A stretch of DNA of 64,000 bases. It comes from an uncultured Lachnospiraceae bacterium (GTDB taxonomy: Bacteria > Bacillota > Clostridia > Lachnospirales > Lachnospiraceae). Within the stretch, counting starts at the first letter, position 1; the number at the start of each line of letters is the position of its first letter. The notes beneath the pieces are model-generated. The model worked only from the letters and a program-made list of their open reading frames with translations, searched no databases and had not been told where the DNA came from. Positions 1 to 9,632 of the stretch are shown here, in pieces. The position numbers were made by a program, and so were the translations under genes. The stretch is from the NCBI GenBank assembly GCA_947571775.1, contig CANOZK010000001.1, positions 243,569 to 307,568 of the forward strand, read 5' to 3'.

Positions 1-954
1 CTGAATGCGGGTTTCCTGCTCAATCGCTTTTTCCTCCAAATCCTTGATATTGTAAATTTTATCCAGGGTCATCAGTTCTTCCAGCCGGACTTCTTTGAAC
101 ACATCTGAAGCCTGTTCGCCCAATGTCGTCCGGTCTACCAGAAATAAAATTCTGCGGAAGCGGCCCGTTTTCAGAAAACGGTAAATCATCCCCAATACGG
201 TACGGGTCTTGCCCGTGCCTGTGGCCATTGCCAAGAGGATATTTTGCCGCCCGTGAATCACCGCATTTTCGGCCGCTTGGATGGCTTTTAATTGGTATTC
301 CCTAAGATTCAGACCGTCCTTGTCCCGCAGCAAATCATAGGGCATTTTCCGTAATGCCTGGTTGCCCGCAGCAACATCCTTTTCCAGAAGTTCCAACATA
401 CCGATTGGACTCATCCAGCCTTTGAGAGCCCTTGGCACATTCTCTGGCCGTCGAAGATCCAAAAACCAGATGCCGCTTTTTGTCTCATACTGTTCCAAAT
501 AAGGCCGTCCGTTCGTGGCAAAAGTAAACGGAACTTTATAATTTCCCCAGGTACCCATCTGATAAGTTTCATCAACGCCTCGGATATTTCGGGAATACTC
601 CTTGCACTGATAATCTATCACAGAGGGAATGTCTTTGTGGATGGCTTTTGCCTCTATAATTGCCACCATCTGTTTGTCAATAAACAGGGCATAATCCGCA
701 TAGCCTCTGTTGCCAGCAGAAGAATCGGTGGGCCATTCGGCGATGGCGAGACAGCGGCCTTTTATCGGGCGCGTCCCCTTGGAATAACGCAATTTTTTTG
801 TATCCGCTTCCCAGCCGACCTTGCGAAGCTGCTCGTCAATCCGGCAACGAGTCTGTGCCTCTGATTCGAGTTGCTCTTTGACTGCCAATTCTTTTTTGTC
901 ATCCCCTGCTGAAATCGGAGATGTATCATTCATAAATGTAAAATTAGATTTCAT
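1..954 (-). CDS. hsdR: Type I restriction enzyme subunit R, 5' part (runs off left edge)
   Basis: Translating the minus strand from ATG at 954 gives 318 uninterrupted codons to the window edge, so the gene is partial with its C-terminus missing. Residues about 85-105 hold the nuclease signature of HsdR N-terminal domains (GYADYAL, then IIEAKA). A Walker A motif (ATGTGKT) near residue 250 starts the SF2 translocase, followed by LVDRTTLGEQA. In the family this subunit cleaves and translocates DNA with HsdM and HsdS, which must lie outside the window if present. The start is supported by GGGAAGG eight bases upstream. The compact N-terminal layout resembles the EcoEI/HSDR_N_2 class, which is my inference. 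Confidence 0.9.
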   Translation of the reverse strand, partial: MKSNFTFMNDTSPISAGDDKKELAVKEQLESEAQTRCRIDEQLRKVGWEADTKKLRYSKGTRPIKGRCLAIAEWPTDSSAGNRGYADYALFIDKQMVAIIEAKAIHKDIPSVIDYQCKEYSRNIRGVDETYQMGTWGNYKVPFTFATNGRPYLEQYETKSGIWFLDLRRPENVPRALKGWMSPIGMLELLEKDVAAGNQALRKMPYDLLRDKDGLNLREYQLKAIQAAENAVIHGRQNILLAMATGTGKTRTVLGMIYRFLKTGRFRRILFLVDRTTLGEQASDVFKEVRLEELMTLDKIYNIKDLEEKAIEQETRIQ

Positions 955-985
955 ACCAGTTACCTTCCCTTTGATTTCTTTTTGG

Positions 986-1013
986 ATTATATCATGATAT
1001 ACTGATAAAACAA
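986..1013 (-). promoter_or_regulatory. Candidate promoter of hsdR
   Basis: On the minus strand TTGTTT and TATAAT are separated by 16 bases, 32 bases upstream of the hsdR start. Position and -10 match are good and the -35 is weak. Confidence 0.45.
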
Positions 1014-1128
1014 AGCGCGGAATATTAGGCAAAAACATGAAATGGATATCATGCAGGATGCGGCTGAGATTCATAGCGAACCGTTTCATTGTGAAATATG
1101 GCTTTCCGTTGAAAAAAAAAGAAAACCA

Positions 1129-1157
1129 TTGTATCTGTAAATAGAATATGTTAGAAT
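1129..1157 (+). promoter_or_regulatory. Candidate promoter of the carbonic anhydrase gene
   Basis: TTGTAT and TAGAAT are separated by 17 bases, 22 bases before the start codon. This is a reasonable sigma-A promoter. The 955-1128 stretch otherwise shows nothing recognisable besides the hsdR promoter. Confidence 0.5.
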
Positions 1158-1179
1158 CGGAAAAAGGAAGGAGGTAATG

Positions 1180-1746
1180 ATGCAAAAAGAAAACTTATCT
1201 GCGTCGGAAGCATTAAAAAAATTAAAAGAAGGCAATCAGCGCTATCTATCCGCAGCGGCAAATCCCGGAGACATATCGTCTCAGATCCGGCAGGATACCT
1301 GCGAAAACGGACAGTTTCCTTATGCGGTTATCATAGCCTGCTCCGATTCACGAGTAATCCCGGAGAGTATTTTTACCGCCGGAATCGGAGAACTGTTTGT
1401 TATCCGCGTGGCAGGCAACGTGATAGGTACCCATCAGTTGGGAAGCATTGAATATGCGACAAAGCATGTTGGATGTGAGCTGGTAGTGGTACTCGGACAT
1501 ACTCACTGCGGCGCGGTGGACGCGGCGCTCCATCACAATCCAGACGGCTATATCAAAAATATCACCGACGAAATCCAAAAAGCGATTGGCGAGGAAAAAG
1601 ATGAATTCCGCGCAAGCTGCCTAAACGTAAAAAGAAGCGTGTCCGTCATCAAAGAAAACCTTTGCATTGAAGGAACAGACAGCGGTCTGCAAGTATGCGG
1701 AGCTATGTACCATATCGACAGCGGTTCCGTCGAGTTCTTCGATTAA
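1180..1746 (+). CDS. Beta-class carbonic anhydrase
   Basis: The 188-residue product should interconvert CO2 and bicarbonate in the cytoplasm. It shows the beta-class zinc site: Cys54 and Asp56 in ACSDSR, then His107 and Cys110 in GHTHCGA, with the Asp-Arg dyad of the SDSR motif. Two ATG codons are adjacent (1177 and 1180). The AGGAGG at 1169-1174 is only two bases from the first but five from the second, so I chose 1180. The length is typical of small bacterial beta-CAs. It is a single-gene unit, with its own promoter upstream and an intrinsic terminator right after it. Confidence 0.93.
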   Translation: MQKENLSASEALKKLKEGNQRYLSAAANPGDISSQIRQDTCENGQFPYAVIIACSDSRVIPESIFTAGIGELFVIRVAGNVIGTHQLGSIEYATKHVGCELVVVLGHTHCGAVDAALHHNPDGYIKNITDEIQKAIGEEKDEFRASCLNVKRSVSVIKENLCIEGTDSGLQVCGAMYHIDSGSVEFFD

Positions 1747-1788
1747 AATTTCTACATATACTGCAAAAAAATCAAATTATATTACAGA

Positions 1789-1822
1789 AAATCTCCCAAC
1801 TTTCAACGGGAGATTTTTTTAC
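1789..1822 (+). terminator. Intrinsic terminator of the carbonic anhydrase gene
   Basis: Inverted arms AAATCTCCC (1789-1797) and GGGAGATTT (1808-1816) enclose a ten-base loop and run into a T tract, about 40 bases after the stop codon. Confidence 0.85.
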
Positions 1823-1869
1823 ATACATAGCACAAACCCCCACAAAATATTCATTTTATCGAATAACAC

Positions 1870-1898
1870 TTGCATATTCATCCAGAACGATGTATAAT
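1870..1898 (+). promoter_or_regulatory. Promoter of the argCJBD operon
   Basis: TTGCAT-N17-TATAAT, with TG directly before the -10. A second weaker candidate (TTTACG-N17-TATAAT, -10 at 1954-1959) lies closer to argC. Either could drive the operon. Confidence 0.6.
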
Positions 1899-1904
1899 TA
1901 TGCA
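1871..1904 (+). promoter_or_regulatory. Candidate ArgR operator pair
   Basis: Two AT-rich semi-palindromes, TGCATATTCATCCA (1871-1884) and TGTATAATTATGCA (1891-1904), lie 20 bp apart and cover the promoter from -35 to -10. The second is a palindrome with one mismatch. ARG boxes usually occur as pairs about 20-21 bp centre to centre, so arginine-dependent repression is a reasonable inference. Confidence 0.45.
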
Positions 1905-2004
1905 GTCAACCACGGTTTTTCACTTCTATCTTTACGGATTGTGGAAATAGGTATATAATGCCCATTGAGTTTACTTTATAAGAAGAAAGGTTTGGTGTAA
2001 ATAT

Positions 2005-3054
2005 ATGATAAAAGTAGGGATTATCGGCGCTACCGGATATGCAGGGGCGGAGCTGGTCAGGCTTTTGACCGCCCATAAGGAGGCAGAGATTGTCTGGTAC
2101 GGTTCCCGAAGCTATGTCGGGCAAGAATATGCACAGATTTACCAAAATATGTTCCAGATTGTAGAAAGCTCCTGTCTGGACGACAATATGGACAAAATGG
2201 CTGACCAGGTGGATGTTATCTTTACCGCTACCCCCCAAGGACTGTGCGCTTCCCTGATCAGCGAGAAAATCCTCTCCAAAGCAAAGGTCATCGATCTGAG
2301 CGCAGATTTCCGAATCAAAGACGTAAAAAAATACGAAGCCTGGTATGGCATCCAGCACCCCTCGCCGCAGTTTGTCGAGGAAGCCGTATACGGACTTTGT
2401 GAAATCAACCGGGAGAAGATCCGAGGGGCAAGGCTGATTGCCAATCCGGGCTGTTACCCGACTTGTTCGGTTCTGAGCATTTACCCGCTGTTAAAAGAAG
2501 GAATCCTAGATCCCTCCACCATCATCATCGACGCAAAATCCGGCGTCTCCGGCGCAGGCAGAGGAGCCAAAACGGACAACCTGTTCTGCGAGGTACACGA
2601 CAGCATCAAGGCATACGGCGTGACGACCCACCGGCACACCCCGGAGATCGAAGACCAACTCACCTATGCGGCCGGGCAAGAGATCCAGATCAATTTCACG
2701 CCGCATCTGGTGCCGATGAACCGCGGCATTCTGGTCACCGCTTACGCATCTTTGAAAAAAGAATATGAAACCATAAAACCCGAAGAAATCCGGGAGATTT
2801 ATAACCGCTTTTATCAGAATGAAACCTTTGTCAGAGTCCTAAATGAAGGCGTTTGCCCGCAGACCCGCTGGGTAAAAGGCAGCAATTATGTGGATGTAAA
2901 CTTTATGATCGATCCCAGAACCCACCGGGTAATTATGATGGGGGCCATGGACAATGTGGTCAAAGGAGCCGCCGGCCAGGCCGTACAGAATATGAATCTG
3001 ATGTTTGGGCTGAAAGAGACAACCGGACTAAAACTCGTACCCGTATTTCCTTAA
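2005..3054 (+). CDS. argC: N-acetyl-gamma-glutamyl-phosphate reductase
   Basis: This NADPH-dependent enzyme makes N-acetylglutamate semialdehyde, the third step of arginine synthesis. The 349-residue protein starts with the dinucleotide-binding loop GATGYAGAE (residues 8-16). The catalytic Cys150 lies in ANPGCYPT, and a conserved His sits in HRHTPEIEDQL. Length and order match ArgC of the 345-residue class. It is the first gene of argCJBD; argJ follows after 17 bases. The Shine-Dalgarno is modest (AGAAAGG, 14 bases upstream), but the N-terminus aligns with the family start, so I keep this ATG. Confidence 0.97.
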   Translation: MIKVGIIGATGYAGAELVRLLTAHKEAEIVWYGSRSYVGQEYAQIYQNMFQIVESSCLDDNMDKMADQVDVIFTATPQGLCASLISEKILSKAKVIDLSADFRIKDVKKYEAWYGIQHPSPQFVEEAVYGLCEINREKIRGARLIANPGCYPTCSVLSIYPLLKEGILDPSTIIIDAKSGVSGAGRGAKTDNLFCEVHDSIKAYGVTTHRHTPEIEDQLTYAAGQEIQINFTPHLVPMNRGILVTAYASLKKEYETIKPEEIREIYNRFYQNETFVRVLNEGVCPQTRWVKGSNYVDVNFMIDPRTHRVIMMGAMDNVVKGAAGQAVQNMNLMFGLKETTGLKLVPVFP

Positions 3055-3071
3055 TGGAGGAGGCAAAAATC

Positions 3072-4301
3072 ATGCATTTTCAAGTAATAGACGGCGGAGT
3101 GACCGCCGCCACCGGATTTCAGGCGGCAGACGCCACAGCCGGAATTAAGAAAAACGGCCAACCGGATATGGCCATGTTATACAGCAGCAGCCCATGCCGC
3201 GCAGCCGGCACTTTTACCACCAATGTAGTCAAAGCGGCCCCGGTAAAATGGGACCAGGATCTGGTGTTTCACCAGCCTTATGTGCAGGCCGTGGTGTGCA
3301 ACAGCGGAACCGCCAACGCCTGCACCGGACAGGAGGGAATGAACGCCTGCCGGGAAACCGCCCAGGAAGCCGCCGTATTTTTACACATTCCCGAAACCGC
3401 CGTATTGGTGGCGTCCACCGGTGTGATCGGGCAGCAGCTTCCCATGGAAAAAATCAAACAAGGCATCTCCCTTTTGACAGACAGATTATCAGACAGCCGA
3501 GAGGCCGCAGTGAAAGCAGCCCAGGCAATCCTGACCACTGACACCGTAAAAAAAGAAGCCGCCGTTACCGTCAACCTGGGCGGAAAAACGGTACATATAG
3601 GCGGCATGTGCAAGGGCTCCGGCATGATTCATCCGAATATGTGTACTATGCTGAGCTTTGTGACCACAGACGCCTGCATTTCCAAAGAGCTGCTGCAAAA
3701 AGCCCTTTCCCAGACTGTGGAGGATACCTACAATATGATTTCCGTGGACGGGGACACGTCCACCAACGACACGGTTCTCCTGCTGGCAAACGCTATGGCC
3801 GAAAACCCGGAGATCACCGAGGAGAACGAAGACTACCAGAAATTTCTGGAGGCCCTCTATTATGTAAATGAAACCCTGGCAAAATCCATCGCCGGAGACG
3901 GGGAGGGATGCACCGCCCTATTTGAGGCAAAAATCATCGGAGCCGCCGACAAACAGCAGGCCGTCACGCTGGCAAAATCCATCGTCTCTTCCAACCTCAC
4001 CAAAGCGGCCATCTACGGCCACGACGCCAACTGGGGAAGAATCCTGTGCGCCATGGGCTACTCCGGCGCAAAATTTGACCCAGAAAAAGTAAATTTGTTT
4101 ATCGAGAGTGCGGCGGGAAAATTGCAGCTTATGAAAAACGGAACCGCCACGGCTTACAGCGAGGAGGAAGCGACTCAGATATTGTCCGAAACATCCGTGA
4201 CCGCCATCGCCGATATCAAGATGGGCACAGCAGAGGCAACGGCCTGGGGCTGCGATTTGACCCATGAATACGTCAGCATCAACGCGGATTACCGCTCATA
4301 A
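3072..4301 (+). CDS. argJ: Bifunctional glutamate N-acetyltransferase/ornithine acetyltransferase
   Basis: ArgJ recycles the acetyl group from N-acetylornithine to glutamate, and in bifunctional forms also uses acetyl-CoA. The 409-residue protein has the self-processing motif [10 protein letters not shown] followed by Cys191-Thr192-Met-Leu. Thr192 would be the new N-terminal nucleophile after cleavage into alpha and beta chains. The residue before it is Cys, where Ala is usual. The C-terminus [11 protein letters not shown] is typical. The frame is open upstream to 2853 inside argC, but GGAGGAGG at 3056-3063 and family alignment fix the start at 3072. argB follows after 23 bases. Confidence 0.96.
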   Translation: MHFQVIDGGVTAATGFQAADATAGIKKNGQPDMAMLYSSSPCRAAGTFTTNVVKAAPVKWDQDLVFHQPYVQAVVCNSGTANACTGQEGMNACRETAQEAAVFLHIPETAVLVASTGVIGQQLPMEKIKQGISLLTDRLSDSREAAVKAAQAILTTDTVKKEAAVTVNLGGKTVHIGGMCKGSGMIHPNMCTMLSFVTTDACISKELLQKALSQTVEDTYNMISVDGDTSTNDTVLLLANAMAENPEITEENEDYQKFLEALYYVNETLAKSIAGDGEGCTALFEAKIIGAADKQQAVTLAKSIVSSNLTKAAIYGHDANWGRILCAMGYSGAKFDPEKVNLFIESAAGKLQLMKNGTATAYSEEEATQILSETSVTAIADIKMGTAEATAWGCDLTHEYVSINADYRS

Positions 4302-4324
4302 TTTACGCAGGAGGATTTCAAAAA

Positions 4325-5221
4325 ATGGTCAATCAAAAATATCTGGATAAGGCGGAAGTCTTGATCGAAGCCCTTCCCTATATCCAGCGCTTTAACCGGA
4401 AAATCGTCGTGGTCAAATACGGCGGGAGCGCCATGGTGGACAGCGAGCTAAAGAAAAACGTCATCGAGGACGTAGTGCTTTTAAAACTGGTCGGGTTCAA
4501 GCCGATTATCGTCCATGGCGGCGGCAAGGAAATCAGCCGCTGGGTCGAGAAAGTGGGGATGGAGCCGCATTTCGTCAACGGCCTGCGGGTCACCGACGCC
4601 GAAACCATGGAAATGGCAGAGATGGTGCTAAACAAAGTAAACAAAGAATTGGTATCCCTGGTACAGTCCCTGGGCGTCAAAGCAGTGGGCGTCAGCGGCA
4701 AAGACGGCGGTATGCTCCAGGTAGAGAAGAAACTCTCTGGCGGGGAGGATATCGGCTTTGTCGGCCAAATCCAGAAAGTCTCCCCCAAACTTTTGGAAGA
4801 TTTGCTGGAAAAAGATTTTCTTCCCATTATCTGCCCAATCGGCATGGATGAACATTTCCAGACTTACAACATCAACGCAGACGACGCCGCCTGTGCCATC
4901 GCCTCGGCCATGAATGCGGAAAAACTGGCCTTTCTGACCGATATCGAAGGGGTTTATCGGGATTCCAGCGATCCAGAAAGCCTGATTTCCGAGCTGCACG
5001 TACATGAAGCCCATGATTTGATTGCCCAGGGAAATGTGGGCGGCGGTATGATCCCCAAACTGAACAACTGCATCCAGGCCATCCACGAAGGCGTCAACCG
5101 GGTACATATCCTGGACGGGCGGATTCCCCACAGTCTGCTTCTGGAAATTTTTACCAACAAAGGAATCGGAACCGCCATCCTGCGGGAAGACGAGGAGAGA
5201 TATTACCATGAAAACAACTAA
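4325..5221 (+). CDS. argB: Acetylglutamate kinase
   Basis: It phosphorylates N-acetylglutamate, the second step of the pathway and often the arginine-feedback point. Amino acid kinase fold signatures run in order: VVKYGGSAM (about residues 28-36), [21 protein letters not shown], and [20 protein letters not shown] with TDIEGV. The 298-residue length is normal. A clear GGAGG precedes the ATG. The gene overlaps argD by 14 bases, which suggests translational coupling. The long N-terminal segment before the kinase core is the type seen in arginine-sensitive enzymes, which is an inference. Confidence 0.96.
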   Translation: MVNQKYLDKAEVLIEALPYIQRFNRKIVVVKYGGSAMVDSELKKNVIEDVVLLKLVGFKPIIVHGGGKEISRWVEKVGMEPHFVNGLRVTDAETMEMAEMVLNKVNKELVSLVQSLGVKAVGVSGKDGGMLQVEKKLSGGEDIGFVGQIQKVSPKLLEDLLEKDFLPIICPIGMDEHFQTYNINADDAACAIASAMNAEKLAFLTDIEGVYRDSSDPESLISELHVHEAHDLIAQGNVGGGMIPKLNNCIQAIHEGVNRVHILDGRIPHSLLLEIFTNKGIGTAILREDEERYYHENN

Positions 5222-6398
5222 CTATATGGAACAATCAGAAGAAAACATCCTGCACACCTACAACCGTTATCCCATTGTACTGGAAAGAGGAGAGGGCGTG
5301 TATCTGTATGACGCAGACAATAAAAAATACCTGGATTTTGCAGCGGGAATCGCCGTCAATGCTCTGGGATACGCTCATCCAGCTTACACCAAGGCTTTGC
5401 AGGATCAGATGGAAAAACTGATTCATATTTCCAATTTATATTACAACATTCCTATGATGGAGGCCGGAAAGAAAGTCATCGAGGCCAGCGGCATGGCAAA
5501 AGTCTTTTTTACCAACAGCGGTACAGAGGCTATCGAAGGGGCCTTGAAAGCGGCAAAAAAATATGCCTTCAGCCGGGACGGCCATGCCGGGCACAGCATC
5601 ATCGCTATGAATCACTCGTTTCACGGCAGAAGCGTAGGGGCCCTTTCCGTAACCGGAACCGCTCATTACCGGGAGCCTTTTGAGCCATTGATGGGCAATG
5701 TGAAATTCGCCGATTTTAACGTTCTGGATTCTGTAAAAGCTCTGGTAGACGATACCACCTGCGCCGTCATCTTGGAACCTGTGCAGGGAGAGGGCGGAAT
5801 CTATCCTGCCAGCCAGGATTTTCTGGAAGGGCTGCGCCGTCTCTGCGACGAAAAGGATATCCTGCTGATTTTTGACGAAATCCAATGTGGTATGGGAAGA
5901 ACCGGAGATTATTTTGCCTGGCAGGGCTACGGCGTGAAACCGGATATCATGACCTGTGCCAAAGCACTGGGCGGCGGCTTCCCCGTGGGCGCGTTCGTGC
6001 TGAACGAAAAGGCCGCGGCGGCTTCCCTAAAACCTGGTGACCACGGCACCACCTACGGCGGAAATCCACTGGCCTGCACAGCAGTCAGCCAGATCTTTGA
6101 TATTTTCGCCCAAGAACAGCTTGTGGAACATGTGCAGGAGCTAAGTCCTTATCTGGAAAAACGGCTGGACGAACTGGCCGCAGAATTCTCTTGTATAAAG
6201 GCCCGCAGAGGAAAAGGCTTTATGCAGGGATTGGAACTAGATGGGGTGCCTGTCGGAGATGTGATAAACCGCGCCATGGAAAACGGCCTGCTGGTAATCT
6301 CAGCCGGAGCAAACGTGCTGCGTCTGGTACCGCCGCTGATTATAGAGAAAACGCATATCGATGAGATGACAGAGAAATTGAGAAACAGTCTGAAATGA
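5208..6398 (+). CDS. argD: Acetylornithine aminotransferase
   Basis: This PLP enzyme of the class III aminotransferase fold converts N-acetylglutamate semialdehyde to N-acetylornithine. In the 396-residue protein the PLP lysine is Lys252 in [11 protein letters not shown]. Asp223 in [12 protein letters not shown] holds the pyridine nitrogen, and [12 protein letters not shown] (residues 103-114) binds phosphate. The start overlaps the argB end and uses GAGGAGA. It is the last gene of the operon and a bidirectional terminator follows. No argF, argG or argH is nearby, so the rest of the pathway must be elsewhere. Confidence 0.95.
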   Translation: MKTTNYMEQSEENILHTYNRYPIVLERGEGVYLYDADNKKYLDFAAGIAVNALGYAHPAYTKALQDQMEKLIHISNLYYNIPMMEAGKKVIEASGMAKVFFTNSGTEAIEGALKAAKKYAFSRDGHAGHSIIAMNHSFHGRSVGALSVTGTAHYREPFEPLMGNVKFADFNVLDSVKALVDDTTCAVILEPVQGEGGIYPASQDFLEGLRRLCDEKDILLIFDEIQCGMGRTGDYFAWQGYGVKPDIMTCAKALGGGFPVGAFVLNEKAAAASLKPGDHGTTYGGNPLACTAVSQIFDIFAQEQLVEHVQELSPYLEKRLDELAAEFSCIKARRGKGFMQGLELDGVPVGDVINRAMENGLLVISAGANVLRLVPPLIIEKTHIDEMTEKLRNSLK

Positions 6399-6408
6399 AT
6401 TTTGTTTT

Positions 6409-6441
6409 ATAGGGGAATGCCGCATATGCACTCCCCTTTTT
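6409..6441. terminator. Bidirectional terminator between argD and the transglutaminase gene
   Basis: AGGGGAATGC (6411-6420) pairs with GCACTCCCCT (6428-6437) with one mismatch. T-rich sequence follows on the plus strand and an A-rich stretch precedes it, so it can serve both convergent genes. Confidence 0.75.
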
Positions 6442-6452
6442 CTTGTTCTTAT

Positions 6453-7466
6453 CTAAGAAGCCGCACGCTTTGCTCTTGCCGCATTTGCTCTTTTGTAAGA
6501 CGCGGACGCCACGGGATAGGCTTTCTGAAAGGACACCGTCCGGTACGCACTGTCTCTGGTATGATCCGGAAAATCCCGATTGCTTTTCATAAAATATGAA
6601 TAGGCGCTCATTCCCGCGTCCCAAGTACTGTCCACGTTATAATAATAAGCCCCTAATTTTACAATATTCCAAGCATGGGGAACAGACCTGGATTCTCCCG
6701 GCATTACCCGCGCCCGCACTCCCGCATCCATGGCCATCCGGTAAAACAGGCTGGCGTATCCCTGGCACACCGCCGAACCATTCATAATCGCCTGATATGC
6801 GGTAAATTTTCCATAGGAATTGCTTGTGCTGCGGTCATACTTCACATTTTTGCAGATATAATCATAAATAGTCTTGATTTTATTGTACGTAGTCATTTTC
6901 TTTACCCCCAGAGAGGACAAGACACGTTTTACCTTGGCCGTCACCTTAGCTTCCTGGCTTTTCGTTGTATAATAACGCACGTTATATGTAAGCGTGTATT
7001 TTCCAGGCTGAAGCGGAGAATACCGGATATTCGCCTGATAGCCGCCCACATGGTAAAGGATGTAATCTCCCTCTCTGCCAGTAGTCTTACTGTTTACTGC
7101 CACAGCCTTATCAAATAGAGTGCGTGCCAGGCTGCCGGCGGCCACATTGTTTGTCTTGACATTTACCATAATGATATTATTCCGGTTTACAAGCTTCCCG
7201 CGCAGATATTTTACAGCCTTAGACATGGATAAGAATGACGATGAATTGTCTCCCGCCCGTTCTTCCTGCGATGCTTTCTCCTTTGTGATCTCTTGTACTA
7301 ACTGGCTCTCCTCCATCACGTCTTCATACATAGGATTGATCCAGACATAATCGGTATTAGCGGCCGGATTCTCCAAAGTCTCACCGGCAGCGGCCAGCAC
7401 CTCCCAGGAACATGCATTTCCCAGCAGTAAAAGCGCCAACAACCAGATACATACCTTTTTTCTCAT
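6453..7466 (-). CDS. Secreted transglutaminase-like cysteine protease-fold protein
   Basis: The 337-residue product begins with a hydrophobic signal segment (residues 5-24, likely cut after VLAAA). It ends in a transglutaminase core domain with the triad Cys234 (GSAVCQGYAS), His264 (VPHAWNIV) and Asp279 (NVDSTWD). In clostridia such exported domains are thought to act on cell wall or surface proteins; the actual substrate cannot be read here. Residues 80-180 form a beta-rich region without a recognised name. The start has GAGGTGA at good spacing. It is a single gene in its own unit. Confidence 0.8.
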   Translation of the reverse strand: MRKKVCIWLLALLLLGNACSWEVLAAAGETLENPAANTDYVWINPMYEDVMEESQLVQEITKEKASQEERAGDNSSSFLSMSKAVKYLRGKLVNRNNIIMVNVKTNNVAAGSLARTLFDKAVAVNSKTTGREGDYILYHVGGYQANIRYSPLQPGKYTLTYNVRYYTTKSQEAKVTAKVKRVLSSLGVKKMTTYNKIKTIYDYICKNVKYDRSTSNSYGKFTAYQAIMNGSAVCQGYASLFYRMAMDAGVRARVMPGESRSVPHAWNIVKLGAYYYNVDSTWDAGMSAYSYFMKSNRDFPDHTRDSAYRTVSFQKAYPVASASYKRANAARAKRAAS

Positions 7467-7517
7467 AAATTGTTCACCTCAAACTGTTTTTTTAATATCG
7501 TTGCCTGTTTCCCATTT

Positions 7518-7546
7518 AGTTTATCATCCTTTTTCCAATTGGTCAC
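7518..7546 (-). promoter_or_regulatory. Weak candidate promoter of the transglutaminase gene
   Basis: On the minus strand GTGACC-N17-TAAACT lies 52 bases upstream of the start codon. The match is only moderate. Confidence 0.3.
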
Positions 7547-7695
7547 GCATTTTTCATCTTTTTCAATTTATTTTCACATTTTTTCTATAATCAATTGAAA
7601 TTCATATTTCGTTCATCTTTTAATCACAGTTTCCTCACAAATATCTGTTACTCTAAAGAAGGATTTAGTGTTAAATCATTATTGATTTTTTTGTT

Positions 7696-7740
7696 TCACA
7701 TTTCAGCCGGAGGTGTAACGGCTTCCGGTTCTCCTTTCAT
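7696..7740 (-). CDS. Possible 14-residue peptide (MKGEPEAVTPPAEM)
   Basis: A perfect AAGGAGG stands eight bases before an ATG that opens only 14 codons. It lies in the 7467-7893 gap, downstream of the MCP terminator and upstream of the transglutaminase gene on the same strand. No homologue is recognised. It could be a leader peptide, a small secreted or regulatory peptide, or a chance ORF; the ribosome site is the only evidence. Confidence 0.3.
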   Translation of the reverse strand: MKGEPEAVTPPAEM

Positions 7741-7769
7741 AATTCTAACCTCCTTTTTTATAAAGGATG

Positions 7770-7816
7770 CTCCCGGAAACTCTCTGTATATGCAGAGTAT
7801 TTCCGGGAGATTTTTG
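7770..7816 (+). terminator. Strong hairpin with T tract (plus-strand terminator-like)
   Basis: CTCCCGGAAA (7770-7779) pairs with TTTCCGGGAG (7800-7809), with an inner CTCTG/CAGAG helix, and five Ts follow. No plus-strand gene ends just before it, so what it terminates is unclear. Confidence 0.55.
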
Positions 7817-7826
7817 TTAAAGCAGA

Positions 7827-7872
7827 CAAAAATCCCTGGCAGAAACCTTTTGTACGGTTCCTGCCAGGGATT
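7827..7872 (-). terminator. Intrinsic terminator of the chemoreceptor operon
   Basis: On the minus strand AATCCCTGGCAGGAACC pairs with GGTTTCTGCCAGGGATT and runs into TTTTT, about 20 bases after the MCP stop codon. Confidence 0.85.
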
Positions 7873-7893
7873 CGTCATTTCTCAATACTACAT

Positions 7894-9558
7894 TCAACGA
7901 AGATGGAAGGTTTTAACCAACTGCTTCAATACACTGGCCTGGTTGCTAAGTTCCTGGCTGGTGGCCGCGCTCTCCTCAGCCGTAGAAGAATTGGTCTGTA
8001 CCACATTGGTAATCTGACCAATCTGATCTTGAATTTGTTGTACCGCCTCCGCCTGGGTTTGCGCGTCAGAGGCAATCCCATTGATGGTCTCCTCAATTCC
8101 ATGAGTGTCCGCCACCACATTTTCCAATTGTTTAGCAGTAGCGTCCGCGATTTGCGTGCCCTGATTTACTGCGTTGATGGAGCGCCCGATCAGCACTGAA
8201 GTAGACTGGGACGCCTCTGCGCTCTTGGCCGCCAAGTTACGGACTTCGTCGGCTACCACAGCAAATCCTTTTCCCGCCGAACCAGCACGAGCGGCCTCCA
8301 CAGCGGCATTCAGAGCGAGGATATTCGTCTGAAAAGCAATATCTTCAATCGTCTTGATAATTTTCTCAATCTCTTTGGAACTGCTGGTGATTCCTCCCAT
8401 AGCGGTTATCATTTCCTGCATCTTCTGATTGCCTTCTGTGAGTTCATGGCCCATCCCGCCAACCTGCTCCCGCGCCCGCTGGGCATTTTCCGCAGTTTGT
8501 TTAACGCTCTCTGTAACGGCGCGAATGGTTTCTTGCAGTTCTTCCACCGCACTGGTCTGCTCCATAGACCCATGGCTGAGCGCTTGAGAAGCGGTGGACA
8601 TCTGCTCTGCCCCGCCGGAAACACATTCCGCGCTGGTGACGATTTGGCCCATTGTGGTATTGAGTTTTTGAAGAATATTGTTTAAGGATGTACGAATGGA
8701 TGCGAAATCGCCAACATACTCTTGGGTAATCTGCGCCGTCAAATTGCCGTTTGCGACGGCCTCCAGCATATTCGATATTTCTCCAATGTAATTTCTCAAA
8801 CGCTTGATGGTATTATCAAAACTTTGAGATAAAATTCCGATTTCATCGTTAGAATCGATCCCTACCATCATTGTCTGATGCTGATTCAACCCCAGATCTC
8901 CTTGCTCTAAAGTCTGCGCCAATATGCTCAGGCGAAACAAAGGACCGGAAACCGTTCTTTTTATGTAAGCGCCAATAATCACAATGCCCAAAATAATTAG
9001 CAAAACGCCGGCTAAACAGGAGAGCACAACCGTCAGACGGATTTGCCTTGTGGCGGACGACATAGAAATCCCGGCAAAAATCAGGCCGTCGATTTGGCCG
9101 TCGTCGTCGTAAGTGGGGACATACGAGCACAGATGCTCTTCCCCTAAAATAGTGGCCCGCCCTACATAGCTTTTGCCCTGCTTGAGCACTATATCGGCAA
9201 GTTCACTGGAAAGGCGGGTGCCCACGGCCCGCTTCCCGTTTTGCTGGATAGTGGTGTAAGCCCGCTCGTCTCCATGGAAAATGGTAAACTCACACCCCAT
9301 TTCCTGTTTGAGTGCGTCTAAAACTGCTGTCTTGTCGTCATCCCCGGAATAGGAGGACAACTCGTAAGCCAGCACATTGGTGCCGCTTATACATTCATTT
9401 TGCATCATAGACATGGTAAGCCGATAGAACATCAGCACACACAGCACCACAACCAAGGTGATGCTCACGCCCAGCATCGCCGCAACCAAGTTTCCAACCT
9501 TGCGGCCAATGCGTTTGGTCTTGTCTTTGTTGTTTCTACTGTGTACAATAGGTCCCAT
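7894..9558 (-). CDS. Methyl-accepting chemotaxis protein
   Basis: This transmembrane chemoreceptor is 554 residues long. It has one TM helix near residues 25-50 and an extracellular single-Cache-like ligand domain (about 50-180). A second TM at 185-210 is followed by HAMP and the coiled-coil signalling domain. The kinase-control tip is visible as [20 protein letters not shown] followed by [13 protein letters not shown]. The frame opens with a GTG at 9591, but GGGAGTG stands correctly before ATG 9558, which I prefer. It is the third gene of an MCP / FMN-lipoprotein / MCP unit on the minus strand and ends at a strong terminator. The ligand is unknown. Confidence 0.93.
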   Translation of the reverse strand: MGPIVHSRNNKDKTKRIGRKVGNLVAAMLGVSITLVVVLCVLMFYRLTMSMMQNECISGTNVLAYELSSYSGDDDKTAVLDALKQEMGCEFTIFHGDERAYTTIQQNGKRAVGTRLSSELADIVLKQGKSYVGRATILGEEHLCSYVPTYDDDGQIDGLIFAGISMSSATRQIRLTVVLSCLAGVLLIILGIVIIGAYIKRTVSGPLFRLSILAQTLEQGDLGLNQHQTMMVGIDSNDEIGILSQSFDNTIKRLRNYIGEISNMLEAVANGNLTAQITQEYVGDFASIRTSLNNILQKLNTTMGQIVTSAECVSGGAEQMSTASQALSHGSMEQTSAVEELQETIRAVTESVKQTAENAQRAREQVGGMGHELTEGNQKMQEMITAMGGITSSSKEIEKIIKTIEDIAFQTNILALNAAVEAARAGSAGKGFAVVADEVRNLAAKSAEASQSTSVLIGRSINAVNQGTQIADATAKQLENVVADTHGIEETINGIASDAQTQAEAVQQIQDQIGQITNVVQTNSSTAEESAATSQELSNQASVLKQLVKTFHLR

Positions 9559-9632
9559 ATGTTTCACTCCCAAATTTATTTTTACATTCACATACCCATA
9601 CGACTCTCATTTGAGAACAGCCCTTTTGGGGC

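Noticed and set aside
2853..3071. In-frame extension of argJ into argC
   Set aside because: A strong ribosome site and family alignment place the start at 3072; the extension has no ArgJ homology.
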